A DNA stretch of 64,000 nt from Microbacterium telephonicum. GTDB taxonomy: Bacteria > Actinomycetota > Actinomycetes > Actinomycetales > Microbacteriaceae. The position numbers were made by a program, and so were the translations under genes. The notes below the pieces were generated by a model, which saw nothing but the letters and a program-made list of their open reading frames with translations, was not told the DNA's origin and ran no database searches. The stretch is from NCBI RefSeq assembly GCF_003651225.1, contig NZ_RCDB01000002.1, forward strand, positions 1 to 64,000, written 5' to 3'. This document shows positions 27,884 to 36,109 of this stretch, in pieces (positions within the stretch are counted from its first letter, which is position 1; every line of letters starts with the position of its first letter).

Positions 27884-27889
27884 AGCCTA
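27884..27889 (-). promoter_or_regulatory. -10 box of the Gfo/Idh/MocA gene
   Basis: TAGGCT on the minus strand lies six bases from the ATG at 27877. Confidence 0.55.
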
Positions 27890-27929
27890 GGGTGCGGCGC
27901 CGGCCCCGGGGTGTCCCCACGGGGTTCGT

Positions 27930-28010
27930 GCCGGCATCCATGTCGGAGGATCACGCCGATGTCGGATGTCGGCGGCGGCAGGCTCCGACGACGGTGCAGA
28001 CGTCCGACAT
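27930..28010 (+). repeat. 81-bp direct repeat, copy A
   Basis: It begins GCCGGCATCCATGTCGGAGG and ends GTCCGACAT. It matches copy B at 28301-28381 at 76 of 81 positions by direct comparison. Each unit is bounded by a short inverted repeat (ATGTCGGA near the left, TCCGACAT at the right), so it can fold on itself. Confidence 0.9.
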
Positions 28011-28113
28011 TGGCCGACCTGCCGCGCGGTGGCCCTCGCTCAGACCGGACGTCACGTGCGAGTGGGCGTCCGGCCCTGACCCGCGGGCGCCGAGCGGGCC
28101 GCGTGCTGCGCAC

Positions 28114-28199
28114 TTCTCAGGACGGATCGGCCCCGCCGTCGCCCACGGCACCGGCAATGCGCGGGCGGACGCGGCGCGGTGTCGCATCCATCCTGAGAA
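28114..28199. repeat. Nested inverted repeat with 14-bp arms
   Basis: TTCTCAGGACGGAT at 28114-28127 is the reverse complement, with one mismatch, of ATCCATCCTGAGAA at 28186-28199. Similarity extends a few bases outward on both sides. The 58 bases between the arms are very GC-rich and non-coding. The layout resembles a MITE or a structured RNA more than a simple terminator. Confidence 0.7.
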
Positions 28200-28300
28200 A
28201 CGCACGCGCCGACGCGCCGACGATCGAACGGTGACCGACGCCCTCGTGCACGCCGCCGAGTGGCGGGGGCCTCGGGCGGGGCGTCTCCTCAGGTGTCGGG

Positions 28301-28381
28301 GCCGGCATCCATGTCGGAGGATCGCGCGGATGTCGGATGTCGGCGGCGGCAGGCTCCGACGACGGTGCGGATCTCCGACAT
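28301..28381 (+). repeat. 81-bp direct repeat, copy B
   Basis: Same orientation as copy A and five mismatches over 81 bp. It ends 29 bases before the -10 box of the M20 peptidase gene, so it lies in the upstream promoter region of that gene. Confidence 0.9.
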
Positions 28382-28409
28382 GGACGAGGTGGGCGGGCGG
28401 CGGCGGGCA

Positions 28410-28415
28410 TAGGCT
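28410..28415 (+). promoter_or_regulatory. -10 box of the M20 peptidase gene
   Basis: TAGGCT lies six bases before the ATG at 28422, with CGAGCG between. The flanking bases (TAGGCTCGAG) are identical to those of the divergent Gfo/Idh/MocA promoter at 27884-27889. Confidence 0.55.
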
Positions 28416-28421
28416 CGAGCG

Positions 28422-29762
28422 ATGAGCGAAGAGCGGGCGGCCGCGGTGGCGCGGTTCCAGGAGCTGTTGCGGATTCCGACGGTGTCGCACACCGACGAGG
28501 ACCTGATCGACTGGGCGCCGTTCGGCGCGTTCCGGGACGCGCTCACGCGGTTGTATCCCCGCACCCACGCGGCGCTCACCCGCGAGGTCGTCGACGGGCA
28601 TTCGCTGCTGTACCGCTGGGCGGGGAAGTCGGCATCCGCACCGCTCGTGCTCATGGCGCACCTCGACGTGGTCCCCGTCAAAGAAGAGGAGTGGGAGCAT
28701 CCGCCGTTCGCCGCCGAGCTCGTCGGCGAGGGCGCGGATGCCACGATCCACGCGCGGGGAGCGATCGACGACAAGGGGGCGCTCGTCGCGATCCTCGAGG
28801 CCGTCGAACAGCTCGTGGCCGCCGGTTGGACGCCGGCGCGCGACGTCTACCTGTCGTTCGGCCACAACGAGGAGACCGCCGGCGGCGGCGCCCGCGCGAT
28901 CGTCGCGCTGCTGACCGAACGCGGGATCCGGCCGGGGCTCGTGCTCGACGAGGGCGGCGCCGTGGTCGAGGGGGCCGTCCCCGGGGTGCCGGTGCCGACG
29001 GCCATGGTCGGCGTCGCCGAGCGCGGCGTGATGACGGCGCTCCTGACGGTGCGCGAGGCCGGCGGACACGCGTCCACGCCCCCCGCGTTCCCCGCGACCG
29101 CGCGGCTGGCGCGGGCGATCTCGCGCATCCACCGGCATCCGTTCCCCGTCCGCATCGCCGCCCCGGTGCGGGCGCTGTTCGCGACGGTGGCGCCGCACGC
29201 GGCCGAGCCGTACCGCTCGGTGTTCGGCAACCTCGCCCTCACCGGTCCGCTGCTGGCGCGGGTGTTCCCGCACCTGGGCGCCGAGATGAACGCCCTCGTG
29301 CGCACCACGGCCGTCGTCACCGAACTCGCCGGAGCGCCGGGGGAGAACGTGCTCGCCACGACCGCGAAGGCGTCGGTCAACATCCGGCTGCTCACCGGCG
29401 ACACCGTCGAGTCGGCCACCGCCCGCATCCGCCGGGTCGTCGCCGACCCCGCCGTCGAGGTCGAGGTGCGCCACGGGTCCGACCCGTCTCCGGTCTCGCC
29501 GTGGCGCGGCGAACCGTGGCGCCGCATCGCCGCGGCGGTGACGACCGCGCTGGGCGACGAGATCGTGACCGCGCCGTACATCCAGCTGGGGGCCAGCGAC
29601 AGCCGCTGGTTCACGGCGATCAGCGACCACGTGTACCGCTTCACGCCCTTCCACCTGACCCGCGCCGAACGCGACGCGCTCCACTCACACAACGAGCGCA
29701 TCCGCGTCGACGTGTGGCTGCGCGGGATCGGCTTCTACCGCGACCTGCTCAGCGCGAGCTGA
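28422..29762 (+). CDS. M20-family metallopeptidase (carboxypeptidase/dipeptidase type)
   Basis: A 446-residue M20 zinc peptidase. Zinc ligands appear in VLMAHLDVVP (His), ARGAIDDKGAL (bridging Asp), FGHNEETAGGGA (catalytic Glu and ligand Glu) and LVLDEGGAV (Asp). The lid or dimerisation domain follows (RGVMTALLTVREAGGHASTPP), and the last ligand His is in FTPFHLTRAERDALHSHNE. The order fits the yeast-CPS1-like branch of the family. There is no signal peptide, so it is cytosolic and probably degrades peptides or N-acyl amino acids. It ends before a strong bidirectional terminator. Confidence 0.9.
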   Translation: MSEERAAAVARFQELLRIPTVSHTDEDLIDWAPFGAFRDALTRLYPRTHAALTREVVDGHSLLYRWAGKSASAPLVLMAHLDVVPVKEEEWEHPPFAAELVGEGADATIHARGAIDDKGALVAILEAVEQLVAAGWTPARDVYLSFGHNEETAGGGARAIVALLTERGIRPGLVLDEGGAVVEGAVPGVPVPTAMVGVAERGVMTALLTVREAGGHASTPPAFPATARLARAISRIHRHPFPVRIAAPVRALFATVAPHAAEPYRSVFGNLALTGPLLARVFPHLGAEMNALVRTTAVVTELAGAPGENVLATTAKASVNIRLLTGDTVESATARIRRVVADPAVEVEVRHGSDPSPVSPWRGEPWRRIAAAVTTALGDEIVTAPYIQLGASDSRWFTAISDHVYRFTPFHLTRAERDALHSHNERIRVDVWLRGIGFYRDLLSAS

Positions 29763-29779
29763 CCGGGCGAAGAAACGAA

Positions 29780-29807
29780 GACGGGCCCCTCCGAGGAGGG
29801 GCCCGTC
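29780..29807. terminator. Bidirectional terminator
   Basis: A perfect 13-bp stem (GACGGGCCCCTCC and its complement) with a 2-base GA spacing lies between the convergent M20 and chvE stops. It is symmetric enough to serve both strands; the T-run is short (GTGTC). Confidence 0.85.
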
Positions 29808-29824
29808 GTGTCGGTCGCGCGGTG

Positions 29825-30946
29825 TCAGCCGGCGGCGTTGACGATGTCGAGGAGGTTCGGGTTGTTCTTGTACGCCTCGGCAGCGTTCTCCTTGGTGACG
29901 ATCACGGGAGGCAGCAGGTAGGCGGGGACGACCTTCACGCCGTTGTCGTACTGCTCGGTGTCGTTGACCTCAGGCTCTTCGCCGGCCTGCAGCGACTTGA
30001 TCATCGTGATGGTCTGCGCCACGAGCAGCGAGGTGTCCTTGTTGATCGTCGAGTACTGCTCGCCGGCCATGATCGACTTGACCGACTCGGCCTCCGAGTC
30101 CTGACCGGTGACGGTGAACTTGGAGATGTCCTTACCGGCCTGCTTCACCGAGGTGATGATGGCGCGGGCGAGGGTATCGTTCGGCGAAAGCGCGCCGTCG
30201 ATCGTCTCGGACGTGTAGTTCGCCGCGAGCAGCGAGTCCATACGGCTCTGCGCGTTCTCGGCCTCCCAGCCCTGCGTCGCGGTCTGCTGGATGTCGGTCT
30301 GACCGGAGACGACCTTGAGGGTGCCGTCGTCGATCTTCGGCTGCAGCACGTTCATCGCACCGTCGAAGAAGACCGCCGAGTTGGCGTCGTCGGGCGAGCC
30401 CGAGAACAGCTCGATGTTCCACGGTGCGCCGTGCCCGGAGCGGGCCTCGAGACCGTCGAGGAGGGCCTGGCCCTGCAGCTCACCGACCTTGAAGTTGTCG
30501 AAGGCGACGTAGTAGTCCACGTTCGGCGTGTTCTCGATCAGACGGTCGTACGCGATGATCTTGACGCCGGCGTCGGCGGCCTGCTGCAGCTGCGTGCCGA
30601 GCTGCTTGCCGTCCTTCGCGCCGATGACGATGACCTTCGCGCCGTTGGTGATCATGCTCGAAATCTGGTTCTGCTGCTCGGCGACGGTGTTGGTCGCCGG
30701 CGCGTACTGCACATCCGCCGAGAAGCCGGCTTCCTTCAGACCGTCTTCGAACAGGCCACCCGCGAGCACCCAGTTCTCGGACGTCTTGTCGGGGAGCGCG
30801 ACGCCGATCTTGGCGTCTGCGGCGAAGCCCGCCGCGGCCGCGTCGCCGGATGCGGCGGTTCCCGCGCGGTCGCCGCCGGAGCAGCCGGTCAGCGTGAGGA
30901 CGGCGATCGCAGCCATTGCGGTTGCCGCCAGAGCGAATCTCTTCAT
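29825..30946 (-). CDS. chvE: ChvE-like sugar-binding lipoprotein of a CUT2 ABC importer
   Basis: A 373-residue periplasmic-binding-protein-fold lipoprotein. The signal peptide ends in the lipobox LTGC with Cys22 as the lipidated residue. The mature part begins with IGVALPDKTSENWVLAGGLFEDGL (sugar-binding N-lobe) and has VIVIGAKDGKQLG and IIAYDRLIENTPNVDYYVAFDN, typical of ChvE/XylF-like proteins that bind xylose, glucose, galactose or arabinose. It is the last gene of the unit ATPase-permease-binding protein, which is the reverse of the more common order with the binding protein first. A 51-bp gap separates it from the permease gene, allowing independent translation. Confidence 0.9.
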   Translation of the reverse strand: MKRFALAATAMAAIAVLTLTGCSGGDRAGTAASGDAAAAGFAADAKIGVALPDKTSENWVLAGGLFEDGLKEAGFSADVQYAPATNTVAEQQNQISSMITNGAKVIVIGAKDGKQLGTQLQQAADAGVKIIAYDRLIENTPNVDYYVAFDNFKVGELQGQALLDGLEARSGHGAPWNIELFSGSPDDANSAVFFDGAMNVLQPKIDDGTLKVVSGQTDIQQTATQGWEAENAQSRMDSLLAANYTSETIDGALSPNDTLARAIITSVKQAGKDISKFTVTGQDSEAESVKSIMAGEQYSTINKDTSLLVAQTITMIKSLQAGEEPEVNDTEQYDNGVKVVPAYLLPPVIVTKENAAEAYKNNPNLLDIVNAAG

Positions 30947-30997
30947 GGATTCTTCACTTTCTCTTGGGATTGGGAGTGAGACGTCTTGCCGACTCCG

Positions 30998-32338
30998 TCA
31001 GCTGCGCGGAAGATCCGCCGGCTGGCTCGTCTCGTTTGCTCCGGCGGTCGGGACGACCGTCGGGACATCTGTGGTGATCTGGTCGGGACGGCCGCGGCGA
31101 CGCGACCAGATCCCGAGGATGGACGGGCCCCCGCCGCGCTTGCTGATCACATCGACACCGACGGCGAGCAGGAGGACGAGGCCCTTGATGATCGACACCA
31201 GGTCGGCTCCCGTGCCGAGCAGCTGCAGGCCGTTGTTGAGGAACGCCATGACCAGACCACCGATGATCGAGCCGAGGACCGTTCCGATGCCGCCCGAGAC
31301 GGCGGCGCCGCCGATGAACACGGCCGCGATGGCGTCCAGCTCCCAGCCGTTGCCGTCCTGGGGACCGGATGCGGTCGAACGGGCGACGAAGATCATTCCG
31401 GCGAGGGCGGCCAGCACCGACATGTTCATCATCACGAGGAAGTCGATACGGCGATCCTTCACGCCCGACAGCGCGGCGGCGAGTCGGTTGCCGCCGACCG
31501 CGTAGATGTGGCGGCCGAACACCGTGCGGGTGGTGACGAACGAGTAGATCAGCACGAGCACGACCAGGATGATGCCCGAGATCGGGAAGCTGGTGCCCGG
31601 TCGACCGGTGGCGAACAGCCAGGCCGCCCAGATGATCACGGCGGCGAGGACGACGATCTTCACGATGGACACCCACAGCGGGGCCGACTCGGCGCCCGTG
31701 CGCTTCTGCCGGCGACGCAGCGAGAGCTCGTTCCAGATGATCCAGAGCACGCCGATCAGGCCCAGCACCATCGTGAGGACGTTGAAGGGGAGGGGCAGGG
31801 AGACCTCGGGCAGGTACCCGGCGCCGATGATGCTGAAGTCCGCGGGTACGGGCGTGGTCGTGGACTGCCCCACCCACTGGTTGGCACCACGGAAGATCAG
31901 CATCCCGGCGAGTGTGACGATGAAGGCCGGGACACCGACGTACGCGACCCAGAAGCCCTGCCAGGCGCCGATGACGGCGCCGACGATGAGGCCGTAGACG
32001 ATCGCGAGCCACCAGGGGAGGTCCCAATCGGCCATCGCCTTGGCGACCATGATTCCGACGAACGCGGCCACCGATCCGACCGACAGGTCGATGTGCCCCA
32101 TGATGATGACCATCACCATGCCGATGGCCAGGATGAGGATGTACGAGTACTGGTTGACGACGTTGATGAGGTTCGTCGACGACAGCGTCAATCCGCCGGT
32201 CAGTACTTGGAACAGCGCGATGATGACGATCAGCGATCCGAGGATGCCGAACTGACGGGCGCTGGACTGGCCGGCGCCGAACACCTTGCGGATATCGGAC
32301 AGGCCGCCCTTGCGCTTGGTGCGGGTTGTGTCGGTCAT
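30998..32338 (-). CDS. mmsB: CUT2 sugar ABC permease (MmsB/GguB type)
   Basis: A 446-residue permease with about 10-12 membrane segments. The CUT2 signature segments are present: [19 protein letters not shown] (~90), [20 protein letters not shown] (~142), and [26 protein letters not shown] (~375; quoted in parts elsewhere in the family as the EAA-like loop). A single homodimer-forming permease is standard for this class. The ATG at 32338 overlaps the stop of the ATPase gene as ATGA. The C-terminal ~35 residues are a hydrophilic Pro/Thr-rich tail. Confidence 0.9.
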   Translation of the reverse strand: MTDTTRTKRKGGLSDIRKVFGAGQSSARQFGILGSLIVIIALFQVLTGGLTLSSTNLINVVNQYSYILILAIGMVMVIIMGHIDLSVGSVAAFVGIMVAKAMADWDLPWWLAIVYGLIVGAVIGAWQGFWVAYVGVPAFIVTLAGMLIFRGANQWVGQSTTTPVPADFSIIGAGYLPEVSLPLPFNVLTMVLGLIGVLWIIWNELSLRRRQKRTGAESAPLWVSIVKIVVLAAVIIWAAWLFATGRPGTSFPISGIILVVLVLIYSFVTTRTVFGRHIYAVGGNRLAAALSGVKDRRIDFLVMMNMSVLAALAGMIFVARSTASGPQDGNGWELDAIAAVFIGGAAVSGGIGTVLGSIIGGLVMAFLNNGLQLLGTGADLVSIIKGLVLLLAVGVDVISKRGGGPSILGIWSRRRGRPDQITTDVPTVVPTAGANETSQPADLPRS

Positions 32339-33891
32339 GCTCTGGCTTTCGGTCGAGCCGAGGTCATGCTGCGCATGAGGTTCTCGGGCGTGGCTTCGGA
32401 TACGGGGAAGTCGTCGGTGATCTGGCCCTCGAACACCGTGTAGATGCGGTCGGCGATGCCGAGGAGCTCGGGCAGCTCGCTGGAGATCAGGATGACGCCC
32501 TTGCCCTGTGCGGCGAGGGCCTGGATGATGCCGTAGATCTCGTATTTCGCCCCCACGTCGATGCCTCGGGTGGGTTCGTCGAGGATCAGCAGATCGGGGT
32601 CGGTGAACATCCACTTCGCGAGGACGACCTTCTGCTGGTTGCCGCCGGAGAGCTTCGACACACCGACTTCGACGTCGGGGGTCTTGATCCGCAGTCGCTG
32701 ACGGTAGGACTCCGCGACGGTGCGCTCCTCGTCGCGATCGATCACGCCGCGCCGCACGATCTTGCGGAGCTTCGCGGAGACGATCGAACGCTTGATGGAG
32801 TCGAGCAGGTTGAGCCCGAGCACCTTGCGGTCCTCGCTCACATAGGCGAGGCCGTGTGCGATGGCGGTCTGCACGTCCTTGAGGACTACCTCTTCGCCGT
32901 CCTTGATGATCGTTCCGGACACGTACTTGCCGTAGGAGCGGCCGAAGATGCTCATCGCCAGCTCGGTGCGTCCGGCGCCCATGAGTCCGGCGAGGCCGAC
33001 GATCTCGCCGCGCCGCACGACGAGGTTCGAACGCTTCGCGACGAGACGCTCCGCGATCTGAGGGTGCTGGATGGTCCAATCGCGCACCTCGAAGAAGACC
33101 TCGCCGATGGTCGGCGTGTGATCGGGGTACCGGCTCTCGAGCGATCGGCCCACCATGCCGCGGATGATGCGGTCTTCGTTCACATCGCCGGCACGGACAT
33201 CGAGCGTCTCGATCGTGCGGCCGTCGCGGATGATCGTGATGGAGTCGGCGATCTGCTCGATCTCGTTGAGCTTGTGGCTGATGATGATCGAGGTGATCCC
33301 CTTGCCCTTGAGGCCGAGGATCAGATCGAGCAGGTGCTGGGAGTCGTCCTCGTTCAGGGCCGCGGTCGGCTCGTCCAGGATGAGGAGCTTCACGTCCTTC
33401 GCCAGGGCCTTGGCGATCTCGACGAGCTGCTGCTTGCCGACGCCGAGGTGCTTGATCTGGGTCTGGGGGTCGTCGGTGAGGCCGACCCGCGCGAGCAGAT
33501 CCACGGCACGGCGGCTCGCCTCGGTCCAGTCGATGACCCCGGCGCGGGCGGGCTCGTTGCCGAGGAAGATGTTCTCGGTGATCGACAGTTCCGGGATCAG
33601 CGCCAGCTCCTGGTGGATGATCGCGATTCCGGCGCGCTCGCTCTCGCGGATGTCCTTGAACTGCATCACCTCGCCCTGGTACACGATGTCGCCGGTGTAG
33701 GTGCCGAAGGGGTACACGCCGGAGAGCACCTTCATGAGGGTCGACTTGCCGGCGCCGTTCTCGCCGCAGATCGCGTGGACCTCGCCCACATGCACGGTGA
33801 GGGTGACCTCCGAGAGCGCGCGCACGCCGGGGAACTCCTTGGTGATCGACCGCATCTCGAGGATGGTCGGCGCATCTGAGGGATCACTCAC
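32335..33891 (-). CDS. mmsA: CUT2 sugar ABC ATP-binding protein (MmsA/GguA type)
   Basis: A 518-residue protein with two fused nucleotide-binding domains. Domain 1 has Walker [10 protein letters not shown], the signature [15 protein letters not shown] and Walker [12 protein letters not shown]. Domain 2 has the degenerate Walker [25 protein letters not shown] and [12 protein letters not shown]. This pairing of one canonical and one degenerate site is typical of CUT2 importers. It is the first gene of the operon, with a GTG start at 33891 and a promoter plus LacI-type operator just upstream. Confidence 0.93.
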   Translation of the reverse strand: MSDPSDAPTILEMRSITKEFPGVRALSEVTLTVHVGEVHAICGENGAGKSTLMKVLSGVYPFGTYTGDIVYQGEVMQFKDIRESERAGIAIIHQELALIPELSITENIFLGNEPARAGVIDWTEASRRAVDLLARVGLTDDPQTQIKHLGVGKQQLVEIAKALAKDVKLLILDEPTAALNEDDSQHLLDLILGLKGKGITSIIISHKLNEIEQIADSITIIRDGRTIETLDVRAGDVNEDRIIRGMVGRSLESRYPDHTPTIGEVFFEVRDWTIQHPQIAERLVAKRSNLVVRRGEIVGLAGLMGAGRTELAMSIFGRSYGKYVSGTIIKDGEEVVLKDVQTAIAHGLAYVSEDRKVLGLNLLDSIKRSIVSAKLRKIVRRGVIDRDEERTVAESYRQRLRIKTPDVEVGVSKLSGGNQQKVVLAKWMFTDPDLLILDEPTRGIDVGAKYEIYGIIQALAAQGKGVILISSELPELLGIADRIYTVFEGQITDDFPVSEATPENLMRSMTSARPKARA

Positions 33892-33936
33892 GTGGGACTC
33901 CGTTGTCGTCGGGTTCGGATCGCTGCTTCGCGGCCG

Positions 33937-33950
33937 TGTGACCGTTCACA
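33937..33950. promoter_or_regulatory. LacI-type operator upstream of the sugar importer operon
   Basis: TGTGACCGTTCACA is an inverted repeat with 5-bp arms (TGTGA/TCACA). It lies 10 bases downstream of a -10 box and about 46 bases before the start of the ATPase gene. A near copy (TGTGACCGTGAACA, minus strand) occurs at 35050-35063 in front of the LacI gene. Confidence 0.65.
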
Positions 33951-33959
33951 TCGTGGAAC

Positions 33960-33988
33960 ATCGTGCACCTGTTGCGGGCCGAAGTCAA
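33960..33988 (-). promoter_or_regulatory. Promoter of the CUT2 sugar importer operon
   Basis: On the minus strand TTGACT (33983-33988) and CACGAT (33960-33965) are separated by 17 bases. The -35 is close to consensus and the -10 is weak, as expected for a regulated promoter. The operator at 33937-33950 would overlap the early transcribed region. Confidence 0.5.
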
Positions 33989-34012
33989 ATAACGATCCGG
34001 CCGCGTGTCGGG

Positions 34013-35032
34013 TCAGCGGAATCGCGGATCGACGGGGCCACTCGAGGACCGCGCGACGAGGTGGGTGTCGACGGTGAGCGCGGAGGGCTCAGCAGCACCG
34101 CCGTCGAGCAGGAGGGAGACGGCGCGTCGTCCGATCGCCTCGAAGTCCTGGTGGATCGTCGTCAGCGGCGGCCACACATGTGCCGCGAGCGGAATGTCGT
34201 CGAAACCGACGACGCTGATGTCGCGCGGAACGTCGACGCCGGCGTCGCGGCAGGCGTGGATCAGGCCGATGGCCATGTGGTCGTTGGCGGCGAACACCGC
34301 CGTGAAGTCGCGCATCCGCAGCAGTTCACGCCCCGCTCGGAAGCCGAAGTCGGCGGTCCAGTCGCCGAGGATCGGCGGATGCGTGCGCAGGTCGGCATCC
34401 ACGATCGCACTGAGGTATCCGCGCATGCGCGCGTCCGCTTCGATCCAGTCGTGGGGTCCCGCGAGATGCAGGATCTCGGTGTGTCCGAGGTCGATGAGGT
34501 GCTGGGTCGCCGCGCGACCGCCCTCGAACTGGGCGGGATCCACGGCCCTCGGGTCACTCTCCGCCGACTGCAGGCCCACGTACGGCACCCCGATGCCCAT
34601 TCCCGCCAGAACGTCGAAGACCCGCACCTGCGAGGCGGTGACGATGATCCCCTCCACGTGCTGATCGAGCAGATGCCGGATACCGCCGACGATCGCGTCC
34701 GGGTCGGACGAGGCGATGTTGGTGGTCGTCACCAGGAAGCCCCGGTCCCGTGCCTCGTTCTGCGCTGCGGTGATGGAGGAGGTGGGGCCGTACTCACCGA
34801 CGGTGCGGGCGAGGACCCCGATCGTGCGCGAGCGGCTCGTGACGAGGGCGCGCGCGGCACGGTTGGGGACGTAGTTGAGCGTGTCCATCGCCCGGAGGAC
34901 CCGGTCGCGCGTCTCGTCGCGGATGCTGGGGTGCTCGTTCAGCACGCGCGACACCGTCTGATGGCTCACTCCGGCCAGGCGCGCCACATCGCGGATGCTG
35001 GGCGCGCGACTGCGGGGTACCTCGGGCGACAC
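34013..35032 (-). CDS. LacI-family repressor of the sugar importer
   Basis: A 339-residue LacI/GalR-type regulator. The N-terminal helix-turn-helix (IRDVARLAGVSHQTVSRVLN) is followed by the hinge (PNRAARALVTSRSRTIGVLA) and a periplasmic-binding-protein-like sensor domain (VVGFDDIPLAAHVWPPLTTIHQD near the end). I place the start at the GTG at 35032, with GGAGAGG seven bases upstream. The ATG at 35080 would add 16 residues, but it overlaps the apparent -10 box and the operator, so it is unlikely to be in the mRNA. It probably represses both itself and the adjacent importer operon until the sugar or a derivative binds. Confidence 0.9.
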   Translation of the reverse strand: MSPEVPRSRAPSIRDVARLAGVSHQTVSRVLNEHPSIRDETRDRVLRAMDTLNYVPNRAARALVTSRSRTIGVLARTVGEYGPTSSITAAQNEARDRGFLVTTTNIASSDPDAIVGGIRHLLDQHVEGIIVTASQVRVFDVLAGMGIGVPYVGLQSAESDPRAVDPAQFEGGRAATQHLIDLGHTEILHLAGPHDWIEADARMRGYLSAIVDADLRTHPPILGDWTADFGFRAGRELLRMRDFTAVFAANDHMAIGLIHACRDAGVDVPRDISVVGFDDIPLAAHVWPPLTTIHQDFEAIGRRAVSLLLDGGAAEPSALTVDTHLVARSSSGPVDPRFR

Positions 35033-35049
35033 TGCCACACCTCTCCGAA

Positions 35050-35063
35050 TGTTCACGGTCACA
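35050..35063. promoter_or_regulatory. LacI-type operator in front of the LacI gene
   Basis: On the plus strand this reads TGTTCACGGTCACA. Read on the minus strand it shares TGTGACCGT with the operator at 33937-33950. It falls between the promoter and the GTG start of the repressor gene, in the position of an autoregulatory roadblock. Confidence 0.6.
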
Positions 35064-35078
35064 TCGTCGGACGCTGTC

Positions 35079-35109
35079 ATTATGTCGTGGAATCACCGGA
35101 AGGTGACAA
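35079..35109 (-). promoter_or_regulatory. Promoter of the LacI-family gene
   Basis: On the minus strand TTGTCA (35104-35109) precedes CATAAT (35079-35084) by 19 bases, or GACATA by 17. The -10 overlaps the ATG at 35080, which argues that translation starts downstream at 35032. Confidence 0.5.
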
Positions 35110-35146
35110 TCGGGCCACCGGCGAGGGGCGGGTCGGAGGCGCGGGG

Positions 35147-36088
35147 TCAGGGGATCAGGACGATCTTGCCGTGCGTGCCGGACTCGAGCAGGCGGTGGGC
35201 CTCGGCGGCGTCGGCCAGGGGCAGCTCGGGGCCGAGCTCGACGGAGAACGCGCCGGCGGCCATGAGCGCCAGCGCCACCGGGATGGACTCGAGACGCCAC
35301 GCCTCCTCGCGCTCGGTGAGCGGTGCGGGGCTGCCGCCGCGGAAGGCCTGGATGCCGAGGGCCGCCGCATCGGCACCCCGCACGAGCGTCGCGATGCGCG
35401 ACCGGTCGGCGACCAGGTCGAGCGAGCTCTGCAGCGCCTCGTCGGTGCCGGCGAGGTCGATGGCCACGGTGACCCCCTGCGGCGCGGCCTCGCGCACCCG
35501 GTCGGCGATGCCGGGCGCGTAGTCGATCGGGGCCCCGCCGAGCTGGCGCACGCGGTCCGCGCGCGCCCGGCTCGTCGTGGCGATGACCGTCGCCCCGGCG
35601 AGGACGGCGAACTGCACCACCGCCTGGCCCACGGCGCCCGAGCCGGCGTGCACGAGCACGGTGTCGTCGGGGCCGACGGCGAGCGAGCGCAGCGTCTGAT
35701 ACGCGGTGCCGATGGGGATGCCGAGGGCGGCGCCCTGGGCTGCGGAGACCTGCGGCGGGCGCGGGAACAGCGCGGACTGCGCCACGACGACCGCGGACGC
35801 GTACGTCCCCTGCGCACCGGTGATGACGACGGCGTCGCCCGGACGGAAGCCGGTGACACCGGTGCCGACGGCCGTGACCACGCCCGCGCCGTCGTTGCCG
35901 ACGTGTCGCGGCGCCGTGATCGGCGGGGAGACGCGGGCGCCCGAGCGCAGCTTGCCGTCGACCGGGTTCACGCCGGCCGCCTCGATGCGCACCGCGACGT
36001 CGAGAGGGCCGAGCGGCGGCAGGTCGACCTCGGTCAGGGTGAGGACGTCGGGGTCCCCGAGGGCGGTGTGGGTGATCGCGACGGTCAT
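35147..36088 (-). CDS. NADPH:quinone-oxidoreductase-like (zeta-crystallin type) enzyme
   Basis: A 313-residue zinc-free medium-chain dehydrogenase. Characteristic segments are RIEAAGVNPVDGKLRSG (~33-49), GNDGAGVVTAVGTGV, and the nucleotide-binding VLVHAGSGAVGQAVVQFA (~142-159) with an AxxGxVG-type loop typical of NADPH-dependent quinone and enone reductases. There is no structural zinc cluster. GGAGGG lies 7-8 bases upstream of the ATG at 36088. It is 21 bp downstream of hrpA on the same strand and could be read through, with no obvious functional link. Confidence 0.88.
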   Translation of the reverse strand: MTVAITHTALGDPDVLTLTEVDLPPLGPLDVAVRIEAAGVNPVDGKLRSGARVSPPITAPRHVGNDGAGVVTAVGTGVTGFRPGDAVVITGAQGTYASAVVVAQSALFPRPPQVSAAQGAALGIPIGTAYQTLRSLAVGPDDTVLVHAGSGAVGQAVVQFAVLAGATVIATTSRARADRVRQLGGAPIDYAPGIADRVREAAPQGVTVAIDLAGTDEALQSSLDLVADRSRIATLVRGADAAALGIQAFRGGSPAPLTEREEAWRLESIPVALALMAAGAFSVELGPELPLADAAEAHRLLESGTHGKIVLIP

Positions 36089-36109
36089 GGGGGTTCCCTC
36101 CGTGGGTGG

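Larger units (their letters stand above)
27878..28421. other. 544-bp non-coding stretch with repeats
   Basis: No gene is supported here. The stretch separates two divergently transcribed genes and contains two direct copies of an 81-bp unit (27930-28010 and 28301-28381) flanking ~290 bp, inside which lies an inverted repeat with 14-bp arms (28114-28199). The six-frame readings through it are low-complexity Arg/Pro/Ala and change frame between the two repeat copies. The terminal parts hold the leaderless promoters of the flanking genes. Confidence 0.75.

Noticed and set aside
27892..28425. Frames of 100-180 codons through the repeat island
   Set aside because: The two repeat copies fall in different frames, composition is Arg/Pro/Ala-rich and no Shine-Dalgarno or TANNNT signal is placed correctly. 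Treated as non-coding.
35033..35080. Upstream ATG start for the LacI gene
   Set aside because: The ATG overlaps the -10 hexamer and the operator lies inside the extra codons; a GTG with GGAGAGG fits better.
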